This document shows, one piece after another, positions 42,695-51,263 of a stretch of 64,000 nt of DNA. Both the position numbers and the translations under genes were made by a program. The DNA lies in the NCBI RefSeq assembly GCF_023746615.1, contig NZ_CP082275.1, positions 124,001 through 188,000 on the forward strand, given 5' to 3'. A model generated the notes under the pieces. It was not told the origin of the DNA. It worked only from the letters and a program-made list of their open reading frames with translations, and did not search any database. Source of the stretch: Grimontia kaedaensis (GTDB lineage: Bacteria > Pseudomonadota > Gammaproteobacteria > Enterobacterales > Vibrionaceae). The stretch's first letter is position 1. Every line of letters begins with the position of its first letter.

Positions 42695-44222
42695 TATTTC
42701 TCCACAGCCGATGGAGGCCGGCAGTGCGAGGTTGATGGTCACTTTGGCGGTAATGCTCTCCGCCATCATGGTATTGCTGGACATGACTATCGCCAATGTG
42801 TCGCTGCCGCATATGATGGGCGCGCTGGGTGTGACCTCTGAGCAGGTAACCTGGGTGTTGACCTCTTATTCCATGGCAGAAGCGATATGCATTCCGCTGG
42901 CGAGCTATCTCAGCCTGAAATTTGGTGTGCGTAAGCTGCTTTTGGTATCGGTGGCGGGCTTCATCACCACATCGGCGCTTTGCGGCCAGGCGGACACCCT
43001 GACGGAAATGATCATTTTCCGCATCATGCAGGGCGCGTTTGGGGCAGCCGTCATCCCGCTATCTCAATCCATCATGGTCCAGATCTATCCTAAGGAAGAG
43101 CGTGGTAAAGCGATGGCGCTCTTTTCTGTCGGCGTTTTATTAGGTCCCATTCTTGGCCCAACCGTCGGTGGCTTGATCACCGAGAACATGGACTGGCGCT
43201 GGATTTTCTACGTAAACGTGCCTGTTGGGGCTTTGTGCCTGTCATTGCTGTATTTTTTTGTACACCTGGATGGCCGGGGTAAAACTACTGTCGACTGGCC
43301 GTTGGTATTTGGCATGGCCATCGGTATTGGGCTTTTGCAGATGGTGCTTGAGCGCGGTAATGAGGATGGCTGGTTTAGTTCAAACACGATCTTGTTCTCT
43401 TTGGTCATTGCTGTACTGGCCTGGGCGTTTTTCCTGATACGCTCGTTCCGCACCAAAGGCGAAATCGCGCCAATGTGGCTACTCAAAGACAGGAACCTAT
43501 TGCTGTCTTGTATTGTGATGACGGGTTTTTCGATGGGCATGTTCGGTATCACCCAACTGCAGCCGATGATGCTTGAGCAACTGTTGAATTACCCAGTGGA
43601 TACCACGGGCTTTGTGATGGCGCCGCGGGGGCTTGCATCCGCCATTGTGCTGCTCTCTATCTCCCGGATTATCGACCGTTTGGATCCGCGAATGCTGATA
43701 GTGATTGGACTGGTTCTGAATGGTATCGGCAGCTTTATGATGATGCGCTACTCACTTGATATCGATATTTATTGGGTGCTGCTGCCAAGCATTATTCAGG
43801 GGGCTGGAATGGGCTTGGTATTTGCGCCACTGAGCCAACTGGCATACGCGACACTCGCGCCAAATCATGCGGTGGGCGGGGCGGTGGTGTTTAATCTTTG
43901 CCGTACTTTGGGTGGTTCATTCGGTATCTCTATCGTGAACACGTATTTCAGCCGTATCCAGCAAAAAGAGTGGAACTCTCTGGGTGGTGGGATCACGCCC
44001 GAAAACCCGGTGGTTCAGCAATTTGCGGCCGCGCAGGGACAGTCGGTCACGGATCCGGGGTTTATTGCGACGGTGACCAATATGCTTCACCAGCAATCGA
44101 CGTTGCTCGCGTTCGTTTACACCTTCGGATTTATCATGGTGTCGTACTTCTTTTTAGTGCCTTTATTGGCGCTGTTCAAAAAAGGCGAGAAACGGGAAGG
44201 TGGTTTGCCGGGCGGCCATTGA
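42678..44222 (+). CDS. emrB: EmrB-type drug efflux transporter (MFS, DHA2 family)
   Basis: 514 residues with about 14 membrane helices. DHA2 motifs: LDMTIANVSLPHM in helix 1, WVLTSYSMAEA, and the helix 5 antiporter motif GPILGPTVGG. A proton-driven exporter that works with the upstream EmrA-like adaptor. The ATG at 42678 lies within the emrA coding end, so the two are coupled. Nothing in the sequence names the substrate; the divergent SufR-like regulator suggests redox-linked control. Confidence 0.88.
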   Translation: MTANSDISPQPMEAGSARLMVTLAVMLSAIMVLLDMTIANVSLPHMMGALGVTSEQVTWVLTSYSMAEAICIPLASYLSLKFGVRKLLLVSVAGFITTSALCGQADTLTEMIIFRIMQGAFGAAVIPLSQSIMVQIYPKEERGKAMALFSVGVLLGPILGPTVGGLITENMDWRWIFYVNVPVGALCLSLLYFFVHLDGRGKTTVDWPLVFGMAIGIGLLQMVLERGNEDGWFSSNTILFSLVIAVLAWAFFLIRSFRTKGEIAPMWLLKDRNLLLSCIVMTGFSMGMFGITQLQPMMLEQLLNYPVDTTGFVMAPRGLASAIVLLSISRIIDRLDPRMLIVIGLVLNGIGSFMMMRYSLDIDIYWVLLPSIIQGAGMGLVFAPLSQLAYATLAPNHAVGGAVVFNLCRTLGGSFGISIVNTYFSRIQQKEWNSLGGGITPENPVVQQFAAAQGQSVTDPGFIATVTNMLHQQSTLLAFVYTFGFIMVSYFFLVPLLALFKKGEKREGGLPGGH

Positions 44223-44240
44223 GTCCTCTGGTCGATAAAC

Positions 44241-44268
44241 AAAAAAGCACGCCTTGGCGTGCTTTTTT
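44241..44268 (+). terminator. Terminator between emrAB and glpX
   Basis: AAAAAAGCACGC, CTTG, GCGTGCTTTTTT: near-perfect bidirectional terminator. Confidence 0.92.
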
Positions 44269-44285
44269 CTGGTTCATCACTGCAA

Positions 44286-45293
44286 TTACAGGATGTTTGC
44301 TTTCACTGCGTCGTCTTTACGATCCAGATAATGGATAGACTTGATACGACGGATAGTGCGGCACTTACCGCGAATAAGTAGGGTCTCTGTGGTCGCGATG
44401 TTGCCTTTGCGGGTGATGCCTTCCAGCAGATCGCCTTTGGTGATGCCTGTCGCTGAGAAAATCACATTGTCGCTGCTCGCCACGTCTTCCATCTTCAGAC
44501 GGACATTGGTTTCGATGCCCATCTCTTTGCAGCGCTCGATTTCCAGTTCACCCATGCGGCGGTTTTCTTCGTTGTCTTCTTTCACATCATGGCGAGGAAG
44601 AAGGCGGCCATTCATGTCACCGCCCAGTGCGCGGATAACCGCGGCAGACACCACACCTTCCGGTGCGCCGCCGATGCCGTACATCACATCCACTTCACTG
44701 TCTGGCATACAGGTCAGGATAGACGCTGCAACGTCGCCGTCAGGAATCGCGAAGACCTTGATGCCCATTTGCTGCATTTCGCGGATGGTGTCGTCGTGAC
44801 GTGGCTTCGCCAGCGTCGTGACAACCAGCTCATCCAGCGATTTACCAAGTGCCTTGGCAATGTTGATCAGGTTGTCGCGAAGCGGCAGTTCAATGTTGAT
44901 CACGCCTTTTGCTTCAGGGCCAACCACCAGTTTTTCCATGTACATGTCTGGGGCTTTCAGGAAGGTGCCTTTCTCGCCTGCTGCCAATACAGCCAGCGCG
45001 TTGGACTGACCCATTGCCGTCATACGGGTGCCTTCGATTGGGTCAACCGCGATATCTACCGCGTCGCCACCCAGTCCCACTTTCTCACCGATGTATAGCA
45101 TTGGCGCTTCGTCGATTTCGCCTTCACCGATAACAATTTCACCTTCAATGTCGGTTTTGTTCAGCAAAACGCGCATCACTTCTACGGCAGCGCCATCAGC
45201 GGCATTTTTGTCACCGCGGCCAAGCCACTTGTAACCCGCCAGTGCTGCGCCTTCTGTGACGCGTGAAAAAGCCATCGCTAAATCGCGTTTCAT
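44286..45293 (-). CDS. glpX: Fructose-1,6-bisphosphatase class II
   Basis: Hydrolyses fructose 1,6-bisphosphate in gluconeogenesis. From the ATG at 45293 (GGAG five bases upstream) 335 residues, against 336 in E. coli. Motifs: WLGRGDKNAADGAAVEVM (about 23-40), GEGEIDEAPML with metal-binding glutamates, and VDPIEGTRMTA with the catalytic DPIEGT. In E. coli the gene is part of glpFKX; here it follows glpK on the same strand after a 161-base gap. Confidence 0.96.
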   Translation of the reverse strand: MKRDLAMAFSRVTEGAALAGYKWLGRGDKNAADGAAVEVMRVLLNKTDIEGEIVIGEGEIDEAPMLYIGEKVGLGGDAVDIAVDPIEGTRMTAMGQSNALAVLAAGEKGTFLKAPDMYMEKLVVGPEAKGVINIELPLRDNLINIAKALGKSLDELVVTTLAKPRHDDTIREMQQMGIKVFAIPDGDVAASILTCMPDSEVDVMYGIGGAPEGVVSAAVIRALGGDMNGRLLPRHDVKEDNEENRRMGELEIERCKEMGIETNVRLKMEDVASSDNVIFSATGITKGDLLEGITRKGNIATTETLLIRGKCRTIRRIKSIHYLDRKDDAVKANIL

Positions 45294-45454
45294 CTTAACT
45301 CCAGAGAATTTAATACATGAAAGTGGGGCGTTGCCGACATCTTTGAGCGGCAACGAAAAATCTCGGCGCGGATTCTACCATAAGGAAAAAGGAAACGTTT
45401 GCGTTTTTGAGACGAAGGCGCGCCCCTCCGATGGAAAGGCGCGTCAACAAAAGG

Positions 45455-46960
45455 TTATGGCTGCTCCCAGCCTTTGGCGCACTCGACTGCCCTCTGCCAG
45501 CCGCGATGACGGCGTTCGCGTTTGCCATCGTCTGCGCATGGTGTAAACACACGGTCAATCTGGGCTTTGTCTTTTAGCTCATCAATCGAGCCCCAGAAAC
45601 CCACGGCAAGACCAGCAAGGTAGGCCGAACCCAGTGCAGTCACTTCGGTGACTTTCGGGCGCTGCACTTCAGTGTTCAAAACGTCAGACTGGAACTGCAT
45701 CAGGAAGTTATTTGCCACCGCGCCGCCGTCGACTTTCAGGAAATCGAGTTTGATGCCGGAGTCTGCTTCCATCGCGGTCAGTACATCGAGAGACTGGTAG
45801 GCAACACTTTCCAGCGTCGCGCGGATGATGTGGTTGGAATTCACTCCCCGCGTCAGGCCAACGATGGCACCGCGCGCGTACGGGTCCCAATGTGGCGCAC
45901 CCAAACCGGTAAAGGCGGGTACCACATAAACGCCATTGCTGGTGTCGACCTTGGTGGCGAAGTATTCAGAATCGCTGGCGTCTGTAATGAGCTTCATTTC
46001 ATCACGTAGCCATTGAATGGACGCACCGCCCATAAACACGGCACCTTCCAGCGCATAAGCCACTTCGCCTTTCGGCCCGCAGGCCAACGTCGTCAGCAAA
46101 CCATTGTGAGAGGTGACTTTCTCTTTGCCGGTGTTCATCAGAAGGAAACAGCCAGTGCCGTAGGTATTTTTCGCCTGACCGGCTTCCACACACATCTGAC
46201 CGAACAGGGCGGCTTGCTGATCCCCTGCGATCCCGGCGATCGGTACGCGGGTGCCGCCTTTACCGCCGAGGTTAGCCTGACCATAGATCTCAGAAGATGA
46301 CTTCACTTCCGGCATCATGGAGAGCGGAATATCCAGCGCTTTGAGCAGGGTTTCATCCCACTCGAGCGAGTTAATATTAAACAGCATGGTACGGCTGGCG
46401 TTGGTGTAGTCAGTGACGTGGACGCGTCCTTGAGTCATCTTCCAAATCAGCCAGGTATCGACAGTGCCAAACATCAGGTCGCCGTTTTTCGCGAGCTCAT
46501 GCGCGCCATCAACATGGTCGAGAATCCATTTAATTTTTGTACCGGAGAAATACGGATCTACCACCAAACCAGTATTGTCACGAATGTACTCTTCGTAGCC
46601 GTCGGCTTTAAGCTGCTCACAAATCGGTGCGGTGCGGCGGCACTGCCAAACAATCGCGTTATAAATTGGCTTTCCGGTGTGGCGATTCCAGACAATGGTG
46701 GTTTCACGCTGGTTGGTAATACCAATGGCGGCGATTTCATCGGAGCGTATTCCCACTTTGCCCATGGCCTCAACCAGTGTTGAGGTCTGGGTGGCGAAGA
46801 TTTCCAACGGGTCATGCTCAACCCAGCCGGACTCAGGGTAGATTTGGGTGAATTCGCGTTGGGCGACCGTCACGATATTGGCATCGTGGTCAAGGATAAC
46901 GGCTCTTGAGCTGGTGGTTCCCTGATCGAGGGCGACAATATATTTCGGTTCGGTGCTCAT
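45455..46960 (-). CDS. glpK: Glycerol kinase
   Basis: ATP-dependent phosphorylation of glycerol to glycerol 3-phosphate. 501 residues. Features: the phosphate-binding ALDQGTTSSRAV at the N-terminus, GITNQRETTIVW, GTVDTWLIWKM, GIAGDQQAALFGQ and KVDGGAVANN. The C-terminal zinc/EIIA-Glc region differs from the E. coli sequence, so catabolite control through EIIA-Glc cannot be assumed. No glpF lies upstream; a 266-bp repeat occupies the promoter side. It is followed by glpX. Confidence 0.97.
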   Translation of the reverse strand: MSTEPKYIVALDQGTTSSRAVILDHDANIVTVAQREFTQIYPESGWVEHDPLEIFATQTSTLVEAMGKVGIRSDEIAAIGITNQRETTIVWNRHTGKPIYNAIVWQCRRTAPICEQLKADGYEEYIRDNTGLVVDPYFSGTKIKWILDHVDGAHELAKNGDLMFGTVDTWLIWKMTQGRVHVTDYTNASRTMLFNINSLEWDETLLKALDIPLSMMPEVKSSSEIYGQANLGGKGGTRVPIAGIAGDQQAALFGQMCVEAGQAKNTYGTGCFLLMNTGKEKVTSHNGLLTTLACGPKGEVAYALEGAVFMGGASIQWLRDEMKLITDASDSEYFATKVDTSNGVYVVPAFTGLGAPHWDPYARGAIVGLTRGVNSNHIIRATLESVAYQSLDVLTAMEADSGIKLDFLKVDGGAVANNFLMQFQSDVLNTEVQRPKVTEVTALGSAYLAGLAVGFWGSIDELKDKAQIDRVFTPCADDGKRERRHRGWQRAVECAKGWEQP

Positions 46961-46998
46961 GAAATCTCCTCGCTGTTTTCTTAAAGCATAGTGTTTTT

Positions 46999-47264
46999 TA
47001 TACCCAAACCACCTGAAGATGCAGGATTCAGCGAGTTTGACTGGCGTTGTGATCGTGGCGTTCCTTTGTAGGTGTAGTCACCTCCATCAAAAAGGAACAA
47101 CAAAGAGCACGGCGTCAGTCACCTCGCCCGAAGGGAGGCCTTCAATGCGCCCACTTCTTCGTTAAATTCCACGGAAATAGAACAACTATTCCTCGAGAAA
47201 TTTGCCTCGAATTGAACGCATTGATGACCTCTGAATGCGAGTATCTTCAGGTTGTTTGGGTATC
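46999..47264. repeat. 266-bp inverted-repeat element, copy 2 (MITE-like)
   Basis: Same length as copy 1 (3719-3984), about 94 percent identical by eye, no gaps. Terminal repeats begin TATACCCAAAC; the right end is slightly more decayed (last base C in place of A). It lies 38 bases upstream of the glpK start codon, so it must either contain or displace the glpK promoter. Confidence 0.85.
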
Positions 47265-47409
47265 GTGTTCATTACTTTATCGGCGAAACAGTTTTCGGAA
47301 AGTGGCGGGCAAGCAAAATGTGCGTTCGCTCATTATTTGTTCGTTTGGTGAGCGTTTTCGCGCATTGGATGCTTAGAAATGAGAAATGAGACAGTGAGAT
47401 TCCCAGAAA

Positions 47410-47490
47410 AGAAAAAGGCTGACAGCAAAGTGTCAGCCCGGCCGAGTTCGGCAAGTCTTGGAGTAATCCAAGAGAGATACGATCGCCATT
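47410..47490 (-). ncRNA. Candidate small RNA between glpK and zapB
   Basis: On the minus strand three stem-loops follow each other: CTTGGA/TCCAAG (47452-47467), CCGA/CGG (47440-47450) and a strong GGCTGACA/TGTCAGCC (47418-47439), the last followed by TTTTTCTTTTCT (to 47407). This is a full intrinsic terminator, yet no protein gene lies upstream of it on that strand. TAGGGT at 47491-47496 could be the -10 box, giving an RNA of about 75-80 bases. Known families could not be searched. Confidence 0.55.
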
Positions 47491-47760
47491 ACCCTAACAC
47501 GGGTTGAGTGAATAGAAATTGCTTGTGATCGCATTTTTAGTCATTTTTGTGAGTGGTAAAGCATAATCATAAAGAATCAATGGGTTAGGAACTCGCATAA
47601 ATGGTGATTTTTTGTCCGCTTGTGACCTAAATAGGAAATCCGAAGGTGCGACTCATGTCATGGGCAGTTAGAATAGCTCTTTGGGACGCACAAGGCGTGA
47701 AACCAGAGATGGCGAGCCTTGGCGAGAGAATTGATAAGTTGGAACACATAGGTGGCCTTG

Positions 47761-48003
47761 ATGTCATTGGAAATTTTAGAGCAGCTTGAAGCCAAGGTTC
47801 AGATGGCAGTAGACACAATTTCTCTGCTGCAGATGGAAATCGAAGAACTGAAAGAGAAGAACGAAACACTGAGCAGTGAATCAAACACGATTCGTGAAGG
47901 CCGTGAAGCGCTGGAGCAGGAAAATGCTCGCCTGAAGGCGGATCAAGAAGCATGGCAACAACGTATTCGCAGCCTGCTTGGCAAAATCGAAGAAGTCGAA
48001 TAA
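47761..48003 (+). CDS. zapB: Cell-division protein ZapB
   Basis: 80 residues from the ATG at 47761 (AGGTGG five bases upstream): MSLEILEQLEAKVQMAVDTI and LLQMEIEELKEKNETL, a single continuous coiled coil as in E. coli ZapB. It links ZapA at the FtsZ ring to MatP and the terminus region. An upstream GTG at 47752 would add three residues. Stands alone with its own terminator. Confidence 0.95.
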   Translation: MSLEILEQLEAKVQMAVDTISLLQMEIEELKEKNETLSSESNTIREGREALEQENARLKADQEAWQQRIRSLLGKIEEVE

Positions 48004-48013
48004 GCCAAAACAA

Positions 48014-48040
48014 AAACAGAGCCTTAAGGCTCTGTTTTTC
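48014..48040 (+). terminator. Terminator between convergent zapB and rraA
   Basis: AAACAGAGCC, TTAA, GGCTCTGTTTTTC; flanking A and T runs suit both directions. Confidence 0.88.
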
Positions 48041-48060
48041 TCTCTGCGTGAAGCAGGGAA

Positions 48061-48546
48061 TTACTCGATATCAATCGCTTCCTGAGAAAGGATAACGCCT
48101 GTGGTGTCTGCATACAGGTGGTCTTCCGGCAAGAAAGTCACACCACCGAAATTCACTGGCACATCCACTTCACCAATACTTTGGCTATCTGCTCCCACCG
48201 GAATGGATGCCAGCGCTTGAATACCGATATCCAGCTCGTCAATGGTATCGACATCGCGTACACACCCATACACCACAATGCCTTCCCAGTTGTTGTCCGC
48301 AGCCATGGCTGCAATGTCTGCATCAACCAATGCACGGCGCAGTGAGCCGCCACCGTCTACCAGCATTACACGGCCTTCGCCTTCCTGCTCGGCCACTTCA
48401 CGAATCAGTCCATTGTCTTCAAAGCACTTGATGGTTGTCACCTGACCACCAAAAGAGCTGCGGCCACCGTATGAACTCATCATCGGCTCAAGAACATCAA
48501 CCTGATCCAGGTACATGTCACACAGTTCGGAGGTATTGTATTCCAT
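48061..48546 (-). CDS. rraA: Regulator of RNase E activity A
   Basis: 161 residues from the ATG at 48546, the same length as E. coli RraA. MEYNTSELCDMYLDQVDVLEPM, then SSYGGRSSFGGQVTTIK and VDGGGSLRRALVDADIA show the RraA fold, a trimeric ring that binds the RNase E degradosome scaffold and reduces mRNA decay. The upstream in-frame ATG at 48567 adds seven unconserved residues. Next to menA as in E. coli. Confidence 0.96.
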   Translation of the reverse strand: MEYNTSELCDMYLDQVDVLEPMMSSYGGRSSFGGQVTTIKCFEDNGLIREVAEQEGEGRVMLVDGGGSLRRALVDADIAAMAADNNWEGIVVYGCVRDVDTIDELDIGIQALASIPVGADSQSIGEVDVPVNFGGVTFLPEDHLYADTTGVILSQEAIDIE

Positions 48547-48701
48547 AGTCAGACTTCTCTTAGGCAATTGTAGCTGAATCGTTGTGGCGCCAAGATTGGG
48601 TTTCGCGTCACCCTCAGCAAAAAAGTATACGACAAGCTAAGGCTTTGCAATGACTCATGGCACAATTCATCAGGCCGCTTGTCATCACCTTTGTCACTGT
48701 A

Positions 48702-49607
48702 TCAACTAATTAAGATGCCTGCCGCAAACAAGGCATTGGTGAGTAATGCCACTTTTACGATGTCACCCATCATTGGACGAAGGGTTTCGCCATCCGGCGA
48801 CTGCCAAACGGCAAGACCTTGTTTTGCTGCCAATGGCAGTGCTAATAGAAATAGCCAGCCTGACCAACCCACAGGTTGAAGTAGCGAAAAGAGGGCAAAG
48901 CTCGCGAAGGCAGTAGTAAGCAGCACCTGATGATAAGCTCGGCCCCATTGTGGTCCCATTCGGACTACCAAGGTGTGTTTGCCGCAGGCGCGATCATTAT
49001 CAATGTCGCGCAGGTTGTTGATGTTCAGTACGCCGACAGCTAATAAACCACACGCCGTAGCAGGCAGCAGGACGACAGTGTTTAACGTGCCGGTTTGCAG
49101 ATAGTAGGTGCCAGCCACACCGAGCCATCCAAAGAAAATCAGTACCGACAGGTCGCCCAACCCTTTGTAGCCATAGGGTTTGTTCCCCACGGTGTAGCAA
49201 ATGGCCGCGACAATCGCGAGTGCGCCAAGGCCAATAAAACTGAGGATGTCAGCGGTTTTGTCGAATGCCGTTAGCACTAACGCCGCGCCCACGACGATAG
49301 TCAGCACTACGTTGAGAGTCATGGCTTTTTTCATCGTCGCTGGCGTAACAAGGCCTTGCTGAATCGCACGTTTAGGGCCAAGACGGTCATCATTATCTGT
49401 GCCTTTTATGGCATCACCGTAATCGTTGGCAAGGTTCGACAGGATCTGCAGAAGCAGCGCGGTCACCAGTGCCAATACCGTGAGTGTGATGGAAAACTGT
49501 GAGGTCTGCGATGCTACAGCACTGCCACACAGAATGCAGGCTATCGCCAGTGGCAAGGTTTTCGGACGGGCGGCGTCGAGCCAGGTTTTGAAAGTAGATG
49601 CGGACAT
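48702..49607 (-). CDS. menA: 1,4-dihydroxy-2-naphthoate polyprenyltransferase
   Basis: Prenylates dihydroxynaphthoate to demethylmenaquinol in the inner membrane. 301 residues, about eight to nine membrane helices. The UbiA-type aspartate motifs are NDYGDAIKGTDNDDR (about 62-76) and NNLRDIDNDRACGKHTL. MenA provides menaquinone for anaerobic respiration. Stop codon lies near the left end of a 155-base gap before rraA. Confidence 0.95.
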   Translation of the reverse strand: MSASTFKTWLDAARPKTLPLAIACILCGSAVASQTSQFSITLTVLALVTALLLQILSNLANDYGDAIKGTDNDDRLGPKRAIQQGLVTPATMKKAMTLNVVLTIVVGAALVLTAFDKTADILSFIGLGALAIVAAICYTVGNKPYGYKGLGDLSVLIFFGWLGVAGTYYLQTGTLNTVVLLPATACGLLAVGVLNINNLRDIDNDRACGKHTLVVRMGPQWGRAYHQVLLTTAFASFALFSLLQPVGWSGWLFLLALPLAAKQGLAVWQSPDGETLRPMMGDIVKVALLTNALFAAGILIS

Positions 49608-49676
49608 ATCGCCTTGGCATTGAATGATTTAAAGCAGGTCACATTATTGGTGTTTTTGTCGCAGTGGGCAATGCTA

Positions 49677-49838
49677 ATACCAATCGTAGTAAATATCTGC
49701 TCATCCTAGCTTGTTAAAATGCTCCATAACTGCGTTGAAAAATTTGATTGTAGAATAACTACTTATCGAATTTTTTCGCCTTGTTCTCGAGCATTTTTCC
49801 TGCGCTATTTCTGATCAGCTACCTACTGTGATTGGTAT
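49677..49838. repeat. 162-bp palindromic repeat with ATACCAATC ends
   Basis: Starts ATACCAATCGTAGTA and ends TACTGTGATTGGTAT; the first and last 27 bases are imperfect inverted repeats. The middle is also self-complementary (AAAAATTTGAT with ATCGAATTTTTT around TGTAG/CTACT), so the whole unit can fold into one long hairpin. Short repeats with these ends are common between genes in Vibrionaceae and Shewanella by my recollection. It fills most of the gap between menA and hslU. Confidence 0.75.
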
Positions 49839-49868
49839 AATCCCGGATGTGGCGTCTCCAGATACGAG

Positions 49869-49892
49869 AAAGGGCAGCGATATGCTGCCCTT
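49869..49892 (-). terminator. Terminator of hslVU
   Basis: AAAGGGCAGC and GCTGCCCTTT form a perfect 10-bp stem with a four-to-five-base loop, just after the hslU stop codon. Only a short T tract (CTTTCTCGT) follows. Confidence 0.7.
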
Positions 49893-49913
49893 TGAGTAAT
49901 TTCACTTTAAAAA

Positions 49914-51248
49914 TTACAGGATAAAGCGGCTCAGATCTTCGTCGTCGACCAACTCTTCAAGGTGGCTGCGCACGTATTCTGAGTTGATTTCGAAAGACTC
50001 ACCGCCACGCTCGCTCGCGTCGAAGGAGATTTCGTCTACCAGGCGCTCCATCACGGTGTGCAGACGGCGGGCACCGATGTTCTCGGTTTTCTCGTTCACA
50101 CGCCATGCCGCGTTTGCGATCTCTTCAATACCATCTTCGGTGAAGGTCAAGTTCACTTCTTCGGTACCCATCAGTGCTGAATATTGCGCTGTCAGGGAAG
50201 CATTAGGTTCAGTCAGGATGCGTTTGAAGTCAGATGCAGTCAGCGCTTCCAGCTCAACACGGATTGGCAGGCGACCCTGAAGCTCTGGGATCAGATCTGA
50301 CGGAGACGCTACCTGGAATGCACCGGATGCGATGAACAGGATGTGGTCGGTCTTCACCATGCCGTGCTTGGTTGAGACGGTGCTGCCTTCAACCAGTGGT
50401 AGTAGGTCACGTTGCACACCCTCACGGGAAACGTCTGGACCTGAGCTTTCACCGCGTTTACAGATCTTGTCGATTTCGTCGATGAACACAATACCGTTGT
50501 TTTCCACTGACGCGATGGCCTGATCTTTCAGCTCCTCCTGATTGACCAGCTTCGCCGCCTCCTCTTCGGTTGCGGCTTTCAGCGCGTCTTTCAACTTCAT
50601 CTTGCGCTTTTTCGCTGTGGTGCCGCCACCCAGGTTTTGGAACATGCTCTGCAGCTGGTTGGTCATTTCTTCCATACCAGGAGGCGCCATGATTTCCATG
50701 CTCATCTGTGGAGCCGCCAGATCGATCTCGATTTCTTTATCGTCCAGTTGGCCTTCACGGATTTTCTTACGGAAGCTTTGGCGGGTTGCCGAATCAGCTT
50801 TTGGCTCTTCATTCTGGCCCCAAGCGTCACGTGGCGGTGGAAGAAGTACATCGAGAATGCGCTCTTCTGCCAGCTCTTCTGCGCGGAATTTCACTTTTTC
50901 CATCGCTTGCTGGTGGGTCATTTTGATTGCCACATCTGTCAGATCGCGGATGATGGTTTCAACTTCCTTACCCACATAGCCCACTTCGGTGAACTTGGTG
51001 GCTTCGACTTTGATGAACGGCGCATTGGCTAGCTTTGCCAGACGGCGGGCAATTTCGGTTTTACCAACACCGGTTGGGCCGATCATCAGAATGTTTTTCG
51101 GGGTCACTTCTACACGCAGATCTTCATTGAGCTGCATGCGACGCCAGCGGTTACGCAGTGCGATAGCAACGGCGCGCTTGGCTTTGTCCTGACCGATAAT
51201 GTGTCGGTCAAGCTCGGAAACGATTTCACGTGGGGTCATTTCAGACAT
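49914..51248 (-). CDS. hslU: ATP-dependent protease ATPase subunit HslU
   Basis: 444 residues. AAA+ unfoldase that feeds substrates to HslV. Walker A GPTGVGKT (57-64), Walker B GIVFIDEIDK, the I domain (about 110-240), the pore loop GYVGKEVE (about 90) and the C-terminal SRFIL tail that inserts into HslV to activate it. It begins 15 bases after hslV. Usually under heat-shock control in the family. Confidence 0.98.
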   Translation of the reverse strand: MSEMTPREIVSELDRHIIGQDKAKRAVAIALRNRWRRMQLNEDLRVEVTPKNILMIGPTGVGKTEIARRLAKLANAPFIKVEATKFTEVGYVGKEVETIIRDLTDVAIKMTHQQAMEKVKFRAEELAEERILDVLLPPPRDAWGQNEEPKADSATRQSFRKKIREGQLDDKEIEIDLAAPQMSMEIMAPPGMEEMTNQLQSMFQNLGGGTTAKKRKMKLKDALKAATEEEAAKLVNQEELKDQAIASVENNGIVFIDEIDKICKRGESSGPDVSREGVQRDLLPLVEGSTVSTKHGMVKTDHILFIASGAFQVASPSDLIPELQGRLPIRVELEALTASDFKRILTEPNASLTAQYSALMGTEEVNLTFTEDGIEEIANAAWRVNEKTENIGARRLHTVMERLVDEISFDASERGGESFEINSEYVRSHLEELVDDEDLSRFIL

Positions 51249-51263
51249 GCTTTGGATCCTGTC

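Noticed and set aside
42350..42796. 148-codon minus-strand frame across the emrA/emrB junction
   Set aside because: Antisense to two well-supported genes; composition and sequence unlike a real protein.
44589..45098. 169-codon plus-strand frame antisense to glpX
   Set aside because: Shadow of glpX, His/Cys/Arg-rich random-like sequence.
45329..45355. CGTTGCCG/CGGCAACG hairpin between glpK and glpX as a terminator
   Set aside because: On the minus strand the T run lies before the hairpin, not after it, so it would not terminate glpK transcription.
47627..48013. 128-codon minus-strand frame covering zapB
   Set aside because: Antisense to zapB. It was considered as the gene ended by the orphan terminator at 47410-47440, but it stops at 47627 and has no plausible protein features; a small RNA fits better.
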